From Acidobacteriota bacterium (GTDB taxonomy: Bacteria > Actinomycetota > Acidimicrobiia > Acidimicrobiales > Palsa-688), in NCBI GenBank assembly GCA_028876385.1, contig JAGWSF010000138.1:1-50337 (forward strand): DNA of 50,337 bases, in the 5' to 3' direction. Under the pieces are notes generated by a model. It worked only from the letters and a program-made list of their open reading frames with translations, searched no databases and was not told the origin of the DNA. This document shows positions 8,580-15,918 of this stretch, piece after piece (within the stretch, counting starts at the first letter, position 1; every line of letters starts with the position of its first letter). The translations under genes were made by a program, and so were the position numbers.

Positions 8580-10067
8580 TCACATCGCCGGGGCCACCTC
8601 CAACTCCGTCGAGAGGTCCCGGCCCGACGCCCGCAGCAGCAGCAGGCAGGCCACGGCCGCGGCAGCCAGCAGCCCGGCACTCACCGAGAAGGCGGTGGTG
8701 TACCCGTGCACCGCGGCCGTCGCCGCCACCGAGGCACCGCCGTGGTGGTTGCGTAGATAGCCGGTCGTGACCGACGCGGCGACGGTGTTGAGCAGCGCGA
8801 CGCCGAGGGAGCCTCCCGTCTGCTGCATGGTGTTCACCAACGCGCTGGCCACGCCGGCGTCGGACGGGTCCACCCCCGTCAGGGCGGTGCTGCTGAGAGG
8901 CACGAAGGACGAGCCCATCCCCAGGCTCACCATCAGCTCGGCGGGGAAGATGTGGCCGAAGTACGGGCTGTGCGGCGTGATGAAGGTGAACACCACGAGC
9001 CCTCCGGCGGCCAGGGCGAAGCCGGCGGTCATGATCGGCCGGGGACCGATCCTCGGCAGCATCCGGCTGGAGAGGGTGGCCCCGGTGATGATGCCCGCCG
9101 AGAAGGGCAGGAAGGCGAAACCGGCCCGCACCGCCGAGTAGCCCAGCGTCTGCTGGAAGTAGTAGGTGAGGAACAGGAACGTGGCGAACATGGCCGTGCC
9201 GGCGAGAAGCATGGCCAGGAACGACCCGCCCCGGTTGCGGTCGAGAAGCACCCGCAGCGGCAGGAGCGGATGGGGGTTGGTCCGCTCCACCAGGGCGAAC
9301 GTGGCGAGCAGGACCAGCCCGGCGCCGACGAACGACAGGGTGGGGGCCGATGACCACCCGTCGGCCTCGGCCCGGGTGAAGCCGTAGACGAGCATGACCA
9401 GTCCGGCGGTGGCGGTGAGCGCCCCCCGTATGTCGTAGCTGCCCCGCCGCTCGGTGCGGCTCTCGCCCACCAGGCGGCTGCCGGCGACGGCGGCGAACAC
9501 GGCTACGGGGACGTTGATGAGCAGGGTCCAGCGCCAGGACACGTACTGGGTCAGCAGGCCGCCCAGGATGAGCCCCACGGCCGCCCCCCCGCCGGAGATG
9601 CCGCCGTAGACCCCGAAGGCGCGGGCCCGCTCCCTCGGCTCGGTGAAGGTCACGGTGATGAGCGACAGGGCGGCCGGGGCCATGAGGGCGGCCATGAGGC
9701 CCTGCAGGGCCCGGGCCGCGAACAGCATCGCCGCGTCCTGGGCCAGGCCTCCGAGGGCCGATGCCGCGGCGAAGCCCAGCAGGCTGAGCACGAACACCCG
9801 CTTGCGGCCCACGTAGTCGGCGACCCGGCCGCCGAGGAGGAGGAGGCCGCCGAAAGCCAGGGTGTAGGCCGTGAGGACCCACTGGCGGTTGGCGACGGAG
9901 ATGTGGAGGGCCTTCTGGGCCGAAGGCAGGGCGATGGTGACGACGGTTGCGTCGAGGACGATCATCAACTGCGCCACTGCGATCACGGCCAGAGCACGGA
10001 ACCGCCTGGGGTCCGCCTGGTCGGTACCGGAGCGCGCCGGGTTCGGGGCTTCCATGGTCGACGCCAC
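8580..10067 (-). CDS. MFS multidrug efflux transporter, DHA2 (EmrB/QacA, 14-TM) type
   Basis: 495 residues and about 14 hydrophobic segments. Motifs: LDATVVTIALPS in TM1 (motif D1 of DHA2 exporters), GGRVADYVGRKRVF between TM2 and TM3 (motif A), ARALQGLMAALMAPAALSL (TM4, motif B region), and GPxxGG-like AVGLILGGLL in TM5 (motif C of antiporters). It should export drugs or toxic metabolites in exchange for protons. Start GTG 10067 has an AGAGAGG site 5 bases upstream; the longer frame to 10181 crosses the operator array and is rejected. It is divergent from a TetR gene, and the shared intergenic region holds three palindromes, so repression by that regulator is very likely. Confidence 0.92.
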   Translation of the reverse strand: MASTMEAPNPARSGTDQADPRRFRALAVIAVAQLMIVLDATVVTIALPSAQKALHISVANRQWVLTAYTLAFGGLLLLGGRVADYVGRKRVFVLSLLGFAAASALGGLAQDAAMLFAARALQGLMAALMAPAALSLITVTFTEPRERARAFGVYGGISGGGAAVGLILGGLLTQYVSWRWTLLINVPVAVFAAVAGSRLVGESRTERRGSYDIRGALTATAGLVMLVYGFTRAEADGWSSAPTLSFVGAGLVLLATFALVERTNPHPLLPLRVLLDRNRGGSFLAMLLAGTAMFATFLFLTYYFQQTLGYSAVRAGFAFLPFSAGIITGATLSSRMLPRIGPRPIMTAGFALAAGGLVVFTFITPHSPYFGHIFPAELMVSLGMGSSFVPLSSTALTGVDPSDAGVASALVNTMQQTGGSLGVALLNTVAASVTTGYLRNHHGGASVAATAAVHGYTTAFSVSAGLLAAAAVACLLLLRASGRDLSTELEVAPAM

Positions 10068-10123
10068 GAGCACCTCTCTTCCTTCTGGTCTGCTTCTTGG
10101 AACAAGGTTGGGGGGAGTACAAT

Positions 10124-10139
10124 CGGAACAGCTGTTCCG
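10124..10139. promoter_or_regulatory. Palindromic operator 1 for TetR-family regulator
   Basis: A perfect 16-base palindrome, CGGAAC-AGCT-GTTCCG, in the intergenic region between the MFS efflux gene and the tetR gene. The arms recur in operator 3, 34 bases away centre to centre, supporting a specific TetR-dimer binding site. It overlaps the expected promoter of the efflux gene. Confidence 0.7.
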
Positions 10140-10140
10140 G

Positions 10141-10155
10141 TTGTGTTGAACACAA
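10141..10155. promoter_or_regulatory. Second type of palindrome between operators 1 and 3
   Basis: TTGTGTT-G-AACACAA, a perfect 15-base inverted repeat with one central base, placed exactly between the two GGAAC-type operators. Its sequence differs from theirs, so it may bind another regulator or form part of overlapping divergent promoters. Confidence 0.5.
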
Positions 10156-10156
10156 T

Positions 10157-10174
10157 ACGGAACCAGCGTTCCGT
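10157..10174. promoter_or_regulatory. Palindromic operator 3 for TetR-family regulator
   Basis: ACGGAAC-CAGC-GTTCCGT, with 7-base perfect arms around a 4-base spacer, the same arm core and spacer length as operator 1. It ends 18 bases before the tetR start codon, a position suited to autorepression. Confidence 0.7.
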
Positions 10175-10192
10175 TTGTCAAAGGGATTCTTC

Positions 10193-10804
10193 ATGTCCGC
10201 TACCGTCCAACCGATGCGTGCCGACGCCCGCCGCAACCGTCAGATGATCCTGGCGGCGGCCGCCCAGGCCTTCGCCGAGGACGGCATCGGGGTCCCGGTG
10301 GACGAGATCGCCCGCCGGGCCGGGGTGGGAACGGGGACCTTCTACCGTCATTTCCCGACCAAGGAAGCCCTGTTCGAGGCGGTGGTGCTCGAGCACATGT
10401 CGGAGGTGGTGGCCGAGGCCGCCCGGCGGGCCGCCGGGCTCGCTCCGGGGGAAGCCCTCCTCGACTTCCTCACCTACCTGGCCGACCAGGGGGCGACCAA
10501 GCGCAACCTGGTCGACGCCCTGGCCGGCGCCGGCATAGACGTGGAGTCCCGGGCGGCCCATTTCAAGGAGGCTCTGGAAGCGCAGCTGAGCGAGCTGCTC
10601 GCCCGGGCCCAGGCCCGCGGCGAGATCCGCGACGACGTGACCCTCGGTGACCTCATCGGCCTGGTGATGGGCACCTGCCAGTACTCCAACCACGGAGCCT
10701 CGCAGCGGCGCATGCTGTCAGTGGTCTACGACGGCCTCCGGCCCTCCGGCCCGTCGGCTCACCCCTCGGACTCCTCGTCGGAGGACCGACCCGCCTTCCA
10801 GTAG
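10193..10804 (+). CDS. TetR/AcrR family transcriptional regulator
   Basis: 203 residues. The N-terminal DNA-binding domain (about 12-60) has ARRNRQMILAAAAQAFAEDG followed by a helix-turn-helix, VDEIARRAGVGTGTFYRHFPTKEALFEAV, the standard TetR signature. The C-terminal ligand-binding domain is helical and diverse. ATG 10193 is chosen because the arginine-rich stretch before helix 1 starts just after it; the longer frame crosses the operators. The protein probably represses both itself and the divergent DHA2 efflux gene and is released by an effector the pump exports. The 3' end overlaps the convergent flavoprotein gene by 46 bases. Confidence 0.95.
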   Translation: MSATVQPMRADARRNRQMILAAAAQAFAEDGIGVPVDEIARRAGVGTGTFYRHFPTKEALFEAVVLEHMSEVVAEAARRAAGLAPGEALLDFLTYLADQGATKRNLVDALAGAGIDVESRAAHFKEALEAQLSELLARAQARGEIRDDVTLGDLIGLVMGTCQYSNHGASQRRMLSVVYDGLRPSGPSAHPSDSSSEDRPAFQ

Positions 10805-11532
10805 CCGCGGACCACGGCCCGACGGCGGTCGAGGCCCCGCTCGAGGTGGAGCAGCTTGCGCAGCTGCTGCATGGCCGCGGCCTCGCCGGCCACCCACAGG
10901 TGGCAGGCGCCGGACAGGTCGAGCTCCCCGATGCGGTCCACGAGGGCCACCCCCGGCGACCCCGGCCGGGCCGGCACCGTCTCGGGGATCAACCCCGGGT
11001 GGGCCGGCAGCGGCAGCCCCTCCCCGGCGGGGGTTTCGATCACGGTCCGGACCCGAGCCACCGGGTCGGCCGCCTCGACGAGCGAACACAGTGCCCCGAA
11101 GGCCGTTTCATCACCGGCCAAGACCAGGTCGGAGGCACCCGGTTCGATGTCGTGACCTCTGGCCGGCCCTGACACCGCCGCCGGGCTGCCGATCTCGGCC
11201 GTCGCCGCCCAACGCGATGCCAGCCCGTCGCCGTGGACGACCACGTCGAGGATCAACTCCTCGGGGCCCGCCCCCCGACGCGGCGTCATGGTCCGAAGCG
11301 GCGGTCGCGACCCGCCGGCCCCCACGAAACGGTTCCCGTCCCAATCCGGGACCGACAGCTGCGCCGGGTCGGCCGGGTCGGGGACGAGCAGGCGTACGCT
11401 CGAGGCCGGTTGACGGACCTGCAGCCGGGCCAGGGCGGGGCCGCCCAGATGCACCCGGATCAGGCGCCCCGGGAGCGGCTCGCGGCCGGTGACCACGGCC
11501 GGGAGGAAGGGCGCGGGAGGGCGACGGAGCAC
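10759..11532 (-). CDS. Siderophore-interacting-type FAD/NAD(P)H-binding protein
   Basis: 257 residues. The FAD-binding barrel spans about 10-125, with RTMTPRRG at 81-88 corresponding to the RxYTPR flavin motif. The NAD(P)-binding half begins near 130 with DLVLAGDETAFGALCSLVEA, and the family hallmark GYWKAG lies near the C-terminus. Relatives (ViuB, YqjH) reduce ferric siderophores to release iron in the cytoplasm. No iron-uptake genes are adjacent; it is co-transcribed with a quinone-oxidoreductase-like gene 6 bases upstream. The last 46 bases overlap tetR on the other strand. Confidence 0.88.
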   Translation of the reverse strand: MLRRPPAPFLPAVVTGREPLPGRLIRVHLGGPALARLQVRQPASSVRLLVPDPADPAQLSVPDWDGNRFVGAGGSRPPLRTMTPRRGAGPEELILDVVVHGDGLASRWAATAEIGSPAAVSGPARGHDIEPGASDLVLAGDETAFGALCSLVEAADPVARVRTVIETPAGEGLPLPAHPGLIPETVPARPGSPGVALVDRIGELDLSGACHLWVAGEAAAMQQLRKLLHLERGLDRRRAVVRGYWKAGRSSDEESEG

Positions 11533-11538
11533 CGGCGG

Positions 11539-12507
11539 TCAGGCCGGCTCGACGAGGACCTTGCCGACGAAGCCGTGTTCCACCGCATCGTGGGCCGCGG
11601 CTGTGTCGGCGAGGGCGTAGCGCCGGTTGGGCAGCTCACTCAAGCGGCCCTCGGCCAGCGCCGCGCCGACCTCCGACACCGCACGGGCCAGGTCCGGCTC
11701 CGGTACTCCGTAGAGGATGACGAAGCGCAGCAACAGGTTCTTGCTCATCATGGCCCGCACCGGAACCACGGGATCGTCCCCGCTGGCGGCGTAGCAGACG
11801 ATGGGGGCGAGCGGGGCGGCGACCTCGAGATCGAGGGCCAGGTTGGCCCCGAGGGCCACCTCCACGACGCGGTCGACGGCCGGGGTGAACTCCCGGATGC
11901 GGGCGACGGGATCCTCGCTGCGGTAGTTCACCACCAGGTCGGCTCCCGCAGCGCGGGCCAAATCGGCCTTCTCGGGGCTGCTCACCGTGGTGACGACCCG
12001 GGCCCCGGCCCGCTTGGCCAACTCGATGGCGAAATGGCCTACGGCCCCCGCCCCGCCGGCGACGAGCACCGTCTGGCCGTCGATGGGGCCGTCGGCGAAC
12101 AGGCAGCGGTGCGCGGTAAGGGCGGGCACGCCGAGCGACGCACCCAACTCGAACGACGCCCCCTCGGGCAGGGGCACGGCTCTCCCGGCGGGGACGACGG
12201 TCCACTCGGCGGCGGTCCCCCACCTCTGGCCCACCGCCGCGAACCACACCCACACCCGCTCCCCTATCCGGGAAGGATCAACCCCCGGTCCGACCGCGTC
12301 GATCACCCCCGAACCGTCCTGGTTGGGGATGGCGAACCCGTCGATGGGCCGGGCGGTGACCCCGGCGCGGGTCTTCCAGTCGGTGGGGTTCACCCCCGAA
12401 AGCTCGACCCGCACGCGGACCTGTCCCGGGCCCGGCTCGGGGCGCTCCACCTCCGTGATCCGGAGCACCTGAGACGGACCGGTCGTGTCATAGACGGCAG
12501 CTCTCAT
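11539..12507 (-). CDS. NADPH:quinone oxidoreductase-like MDR protein (zinc-free)
   Basis: 322 residues of the medium-chain dehydrogenase/reductase superfamily, quinone oxidoreductase branch. The GroES-like domain covers about 1-120 (GVNPTDWKTRAG at 38-49). The Rossmann motif GGAGAVG lies at 151-157, with VVTTVSSPEKADLARAAGAD following, typical of NADPH-dependent QOR. The zinc-ligand cysteines of alcohol dehydrogenases are absent. It reduces quinones or enals with NADPH. ATG 12507 has TAGAGA/AAT about 6-8 bases upstream and no Shine-Dalgarno, so translation may be leaderless. The flavoprotein gene follows after 6 bases. Confidence 0.92.
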   Translation of the reverse strand: MRAAVYDTTGPSQVLRITEVERPEPGPGQVRVRVELSGVNPTDWKTRAGVTARPIDGFAIPNQDGSGVIDAVGPGVDPSRIGERVWVWFAAVGQRWGTAAEWTVVPAGRAVPLPEGASFELGASLGVPALTAHRCLFADGPIDGQTVLVAGGAGAVGHFAIELAKRAGARVVTTVSSPEKADLARAAGADLVVNYRSEDPVARIREFTPAVDRVVEVALGANLALDLEVAAPLAPIVCYAASGDDPVVPVRAMMSKNLLLRFVILYGVPEPDLARAVSEVGAALAEGRLSELPNRRYALADTAAAHDAVEHGFVGKVLVEPA

Positions 12508-12558
12508 CGGGCCATTCTCTACCCGGACGGGGCCCCGCCCGGCGCGACGGCGGATCGC

Positions 12559-12564
12559 TAGAGT
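12559..12564 (+). promoter_or_regulatory. -10 element TAGAGT for the thioredoxin-fusion/UGSC selenoprotein operon
   Basis: TAGAGT fits the TANNNT pattern. A start site about 7 bases later would give a leader of roughly 24 bases that includes the AGGGAGGA ribosome-binding site before GTG 12595, so this operon, unlike many neighbours, appears to have a leader and a Shine-Dalgarno. Confidence 0.45.
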
Positions 12565-12594
12565 TCGACCCGACCCGCCGAGGGAGGATCTGCC

Positions 12595-13959
12595 GTGTCA
12601 GCCACCGCCGTAGAACCCACCCCCATGCCGCTGCCCGACGGGCTGGTGGCGGTGGTCAAGCGGGACTGCCCGACCTGCGTGGAGGTGGTCCCGGTCCTCG
12701 AGGAACTGCAGCGCGGGCCGGGCCTGACCGTCGTCTGCCAGGACGACCCGACCTTCCCGGGGCCGGCGACGGTGGACGACCGGGACCTCGAGATTTCGTG
12801 GCACCTGCGGATCGAGACCGTCCCCACCCTGCTGCGCATCGACGGGGGGAAGGAGGCGGGCCGGACGGTCGGCTGGCACCGCCAGCGGTGGGAGGCCCTC
12901 GCCGGCACGAGCGACCTCGGGGCGGGCCTGGCCGACCAGCGACCGGGCTGCGGGTCGCGCACCCTCGACCCGGACGTCGCCGCCCTCCTCGACGTACGCC
13001 ACCGCGGTCATCTGATGCGCTCCCGACGGGTCTCCTTCTCCGCCCTCGAGGACGACTTCGAGGCCATGTGGGAGCGGGGATGGACCGACGGTCTGCCCGT
13101 GGTGCCCCCGACCGAGGCCCGGGTGCTGGCCATGCTCGACGCCACCACCCGACCGGCCGACGAGGTCGTGGCCGTCGTGGCGCCCAACCTGGTGCCCGCC
13201 ACCGTGGAGAAGGTGGCGGTCAACGCCGTGATGGCCGGCTGCCGGCCCGAGTACCTGCCGGTGGTGCTGGCCGCCGTCGAGGCCGCCTGCACCGACGCGT
13301 TCAACATCCACGGCGTGCTCGCCACCACCTACTCGGTGGGCCCGGTCCTGGTGGTGAACGGTCCGGTCGCCCGGGCCATCGGCTTGAACAGCGGGGTGAA
13401 CGCGCTCGGCCAGGGCCACCGGGCCAACGCGACCATCGGGCGGGCCCTGCAGCTGGTGGTCCGCAACGTCGGAGGCGGGCGACCCGGGGAGATCGACCGG
13501 GCGACCCTCGGCAATCCCGGCAAGGTCGGGTTGTGCCTCGCCGAGGACGAGACCGACTCGCCGTGGGAGCCTTTGGCCGTGGCCCGCGGGGTGGCCCCCG
13601 GCCGCTCCGCGGTCACCGTCCTGGCCGGCGGGGGGGTCCGCACCGCAGCCGACCAGAAGTCCCGTACCCCTGAGGACCTGACGAGGAGCCTGGCTCGCTC
13701 CATGCGGGGCCAGGAAGCGCTGCTCGTCATCTCCCCCGATCACGGCCGGATCTACCGCCAGGCTGGATGGACCAGGCAGCGGTTGGCCGACGAACTTCGG
13801 GAGCTGCTCCCCGCCAGAACCGGGCTGGGCGGCGCCGAACCCCCGGAACTGCTGATCGCCTACGCCGGTGGCCGAGCCGGATTATTCTCGGGGGTAATGG
13901 AGGGATGGGTCGGCGGGTCAGCCGGCAGCGTCCCAGTGACAGTGGAGGTCGGATCATGA
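12595..13959 (+). CDS. Thioredoxin-like domain fused to a large unrecognised domain; partner of UGSC selenoprotein
   Basis: 454 residues. The N-terminal part (about 15-110) reads as a thioredoxin fold: a strand VAVVKR, then the redox motif C25-P-T-C28 at the start of a helix, and the cis-proline segment VPTLL (Pro77) facing it. A short linker holds PGCGSRTLDP (Cys119). From about 140 to the end is a domain I do not recognise (ERGWTDGLPVVPPTEAR, AACTDAFNIHGVLATTYSVGP, AGGRAGLFSGVMEGW). No signal peptide or membrane segments, so cytoplasmic. GTG 12595 has an AGGGAGGA site 6 bases upstream. The stop overlaps the ATG of the UGSC selenoprotein gene (ATGA), so the products are probably made together and form a redox pair. 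Thiol-disulfide exchange is inferred from CPTC. Confidence 0.85.
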   Translation: MSATAVEPTPMPLPDGLVAVVKRDCPTCVEVVPVLEELQRGPGLTVVCQDDPTFPGPATVDDRDLEISWHLRIETVPTLLRIDGGKEAGRTVGWHRQRWEALAGTSDLGAGLADQRPGCGSRTLDPDVAALLDVRHRGHLMRSRRVSFSALEDDFEAMWERGWTDGLPVVPPTEARVLAMLDATTRPADEVVAVVAPNLVPATVEKVAVNAVMAGCRPEYLPVVLAAVEAACTDAFNIHGVLATTYSVGPVLVVNGPVARAIGLNSGVNALGQGHRANATIGRALQLVVRNVGGGRPGEIDRATLGNPGKVGLCLAEDETDSPWEPLAVARGVAPGRSAVTVLAGGGVRTAADQKSRTPEDLTRSLARSMRGQEALLVISPDHGRIYRQAGWTRQRLADELRELLPARTGLGGAEPPELLIAYAGGRAGLFSGVMEGWVGGSAGSVPVTVEVGS

Positions 13960-14534
13960 ACGGGAAGCCTCGCCCCGAGGGCGCCACCACGGTGCTCGAT
14001 CCGACCGCCGAGACGTCGCCCACGTCGCGCCCTCTGCGGCCACGACCGGCGTCCCTCGACGGCCTGACCATCGGTCTGCTCGACATCTCCAAGCCGAGAG
14101 GCGACGTGTTCCTCGACCGCATCGAGGCCCGTTTGCAGGAGCAGGGGCTGAGGGTGCGGCGCTACATGAAGCCGACGTTCACCAAACCCGCCCCGGTGGA
14201 TCTGCGCCAGGAGATCGCCATGCACTGCGACGTGGTGATAGAGGCGCTCGCTGATTGAGGTAGCTGTACGTCGTGCAGTGTGCACGACCTCGCCGACCTC
14301 GAGTCCAGGGGTGTCCCCGGAGTGTTCGCCGCCTCCCGCGAGTTCACCACCGCGGCCCAGGCCCAATCGGAGGCCCTCGGTTTCCCCGCCGCCGCGGTGT
14401 TCGTGGATCATCCCGTCCAGGACCGCACCGACGAGGAGATGCGGGCCCTCGCCGACGCCGCCCTCCCGGCCCTGCTCGCCGCCCTGTCGGCGACGACGGG
14501 CCAGCCGACCGGTACGGGCCCCGGGCCCGGCTGA
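13956..14534 (+). CDS. UGSC-motif selenoprotein (in-frame UGA = selenocysteine 101)
   Basis: Read through the UGA at 14256-14258, the gene gives 192 residues. The N-terminal half holds LDGLTIGLLDISKPRGDVFLDRIEARL (about 34-60, a beta-alpha unit), then an EIAMHCDVVIEALAD stretch ending directly before Sec101, giving the motif Sec-Gly-Ser-Cys-Thr-Ser-Cys-Ser-Val-His-Asp. From memory, UGSC-motif proteins are a recognised (seleno)protein family of unknown function whose members carry Sec or Cys at this site. After the UGA the frame stays open for 91 codons with conserved-looking fold pattern (GVPGVFAASREFTTAAQAQSEALGF). A hairpin follows at SECIS distance. Start ATG overlaps the upstream stop (ATGA). 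Selenium-thiol redox chemistry with the CPTC partner is inference. Ordinary gene callers would truncate or split it. Confidence 0.9.
14256..14258 (+). other. UGA codon recoded as selenocysteine
   Basis: TGA in frame within the UGSC protein. Codons on both sides code for the family motif (ALAD-Sec-GSCTSCSVHD), and a stem-loop begins 11 bases later. Confidence 0.9.
14270..14288 (+). promoter_or_regulatory. Putative bacterial SECIS hairpin of the UGSC gene
   Basis: Bases 14270-14277 pair perfectly with 14281-14288 (8 base pairs, GTCGTGCA with TGCACGAC) around a GTG loop, or 7 pairs around AGTGT. The stem starts 11 bases after the UGA and the loop 18-19 bases after it. A G within the first two loop bases and this distance agree with the bacterial SECIS consensus as I recall it. 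A short lower helix (GAG 14257-14259 with CTC 14289-14291) is possible. Confidence 0.75.
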
Positions 14535-14573
14535 CGCCTTGGCCGGCACGGGCCCCGGGCACGGCTGACGCCT
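14509..14573. repeat. 31-base near-perfect direct duplication across the UGSC stop codon
   Basis: 14509-14539 and 14543-14573 are 31-base copies differing at two positions, spaced 34 bases apart. The first copy contains the stop codon of the UGSC gene. The sequence is rich in GGGCCCCGGG, which could also form a hairpin that helps end transcription. Confidence 0.75.
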
Positions 14574-14689
14574 CGGGTCGCCGGACCCGAATCATTTCCG
14601 ACGTCAGCGTCGATTTATCGGCGGGTATCCGCTAGGGTTCCCCGCCGGGGGGCCCCGAGGGGGCGCCGTCCGAAACCGGGGGTGGAGCC

Positions 14690-15859
14690 ATGACCTCGAC
14701 ACTGTCCGACCTGTTCGTGGTCGACGCCGACTCGCACTGGTCCGAGCCGGCCGACCTGTTCACCAAGCGGGCGCCGGCCCACCTGAAAGACCGCGTGCCC
14801 CACCATGAGACCGTCGACGGGGAACGGCTCTGGATCATGGACGGGGTGCCCATCGGCCACGCCATCGCCGGAGCCGTGATCGGGGCCGACGGTCGCAAGG
14901 CACCGGCGGCCGAGTCGCTGTCGGTGTGGATGGTCGAGGAGGCTCATCCCGGCGCATCCGACCCGAGAGCCCGCATCGCCGTCCTCGACGATTTCGGCAT
15001 CGACGCCCAGGTCATCTTCCCGAGCACGATCGGCCTCGGCGGGCAGTCCCTGGCCTCGGTTCCCGACCAGGATCTCTGCCGGATCTCGGTGGAGATATAC
15101 AACGACGGCATGGCCGAGGTGCAGGAGCAGTCCGGCCAGCGGCTGCTCCCCATGCCCCTGATGCCGGCCTGGGATGTCGACCTGTGCGTGGCCGAGGCCA
15201 AACGGGTGGCGGCCATGGGCGCCCGGGGCGTGAACATGACGTCCGATCCCCAGGACCTCGGCGCCCCCGACCTGGCCGATCGGGCGTGGGACCCGTTCTT
15301 CGCGGCCTGCGCCGAGTTGCGCCTTCCGCTGCACTTCCACATCGGCGCGTCGGTGACGGGGATGACGTTCTACGGCAAGTACTTCTGGCCTTCCCAGGCG
15401 GAGGGCACCAAACTGGCCATCGGCGGATCACTCCTGTTCATCGGCAACGCCCGCGTGGTCACCAATCTCATCCTGGCCGGGACCTTCGACCGCCACCCCG
15501 ACCTCCAGTGCGTGTCGGTCGAAAGCGGAGTGGGCTGGATACCTTTCATCCTCGAGACCCTCGACTACGAGATGTTCGAGAACGCACCCGACGAGTTGGC
15601 CAAGCTCTCCAAGCCCCCGTCGGAGTACTTCCGGTCGAATATGTTCGCCACCTTCTGGTTCGAGAACAATCGCAACCGCCTACCCGAGCTGGTCGAAGCG
15701 GTCGGTGAGGACTGCATCCTCTTCGAGACCGACTTCCCCCACCCCACCTGCCTCTACCCCGATCCGCTCGACTACGTCGACGAGAAGATGGCCACGCTGT
15801 CGCCGGGGTCGCGGGCCAAGATCATGGGCGAGAACGCCCGCCGCCTGTACCGGCTCTGA
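14690..15859 (+). CDS. Amidohydrolase 2 family metal-dependent hydrolase/decarboxylase
   Basis: 389 residues. The TIM-barrel amidohydrolase of the PF04909 type is shown by the N-terminal DADSHW (Asp14 and His16 as first metal ligands), LPLHFHIGAS in the middle, VSVESGVGWIPF, and the C-terminal FETDFPHP with the metal-binding/catalytic Asp348, followed by a typical NARRLYRL ending. The family includes ACMS decarboxylase, resorcylate decarboxylase and hydrolases of ring-cleavage products. ATG 14690 has a GGTGGAG site 4 bases upstream. The closest relative in the window is the amidohydrolase at 30570. Substrate unknown. Confidence 0.92.
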   Translation: MTSTLSDLFVVDADSHWSEPADLFTKRAPAHLKDRVPHHETVDGERLWIMDGVPIGHAIAGAVIGADGRKAPAAESLSVWMVEEAHPGASDPRARIAVLDDFGIDAQVIFPSTIGLGGQSLASVPDQDLCRISVEIYNDGMAEVQEQSGQRLLPMPLMPAWDVDLCVAEAKRVAAMGARGVNMTSDPQDLGAPDLADRAWDPFFAACAELRLPLHFHIGASVTGMTFYGKYFWPSQAEGTKLAIGGSLLFIGNARVVTNLILAGTFDRHPDLQCVSVESGVGWIPFILETLDYEMFENAPDELAKLSKPPSEYFRSNMFATFWFENNRNRLPELVEAVGEDCILFETDFPHPTCLYPDPLDYVDEKMATLSPGSRAKIMGENARRLYRL

Positions 15860-15878
15860 AGGGGAAGGATCCCGAAGA

Positions 15879-15896
15879 GGTCCCCCAATCGGGACC
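15879..15896. terminator. Possible terminator hairpin after amidohydrolase gene
   Basis: GGTCCC (15879-15884) pairs with GGGACC (15891-15896) around a 6-base loop, 20 bases after the amidohydrolase stop and ahead of the Mrp operon promoter. No T-run follows, so the call is tentative. Confidence 0.3.
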
Positions 15897-15906
15897 GGCC
15901 CGTGTG

Positions 15907-15912
15907 TACGTT
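15907..15912 (+). promoter_or_regulatory. -10 element TACGTT of the Mrp antiporter operon
   Basis: TACGTT followed by 6 bases and GTG 15919. This spacing matches the leaderless pattern of other genes in the window and is the reason for choosing that start. Confidence 0.45.
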
Positions 15913-15918
15913 CGGAAT

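Noticed and set aside
12598..13743. Long minus-strand frames opposite the thioredoxin-fusion gene
   Set aside because: Gly/His/Arg/Gln-rich composition typical of antisense frames in high-GC DNA; no start signals and no known motifs.
14280..14534. An independent small gene after the UGA (start ATG near 14280)
   Set aside because: It begins just past the UGSC motif, lacks a ribosome-binding site, and its frame is continuous with the upstream half. The motif and the hairpin fit read-through better.
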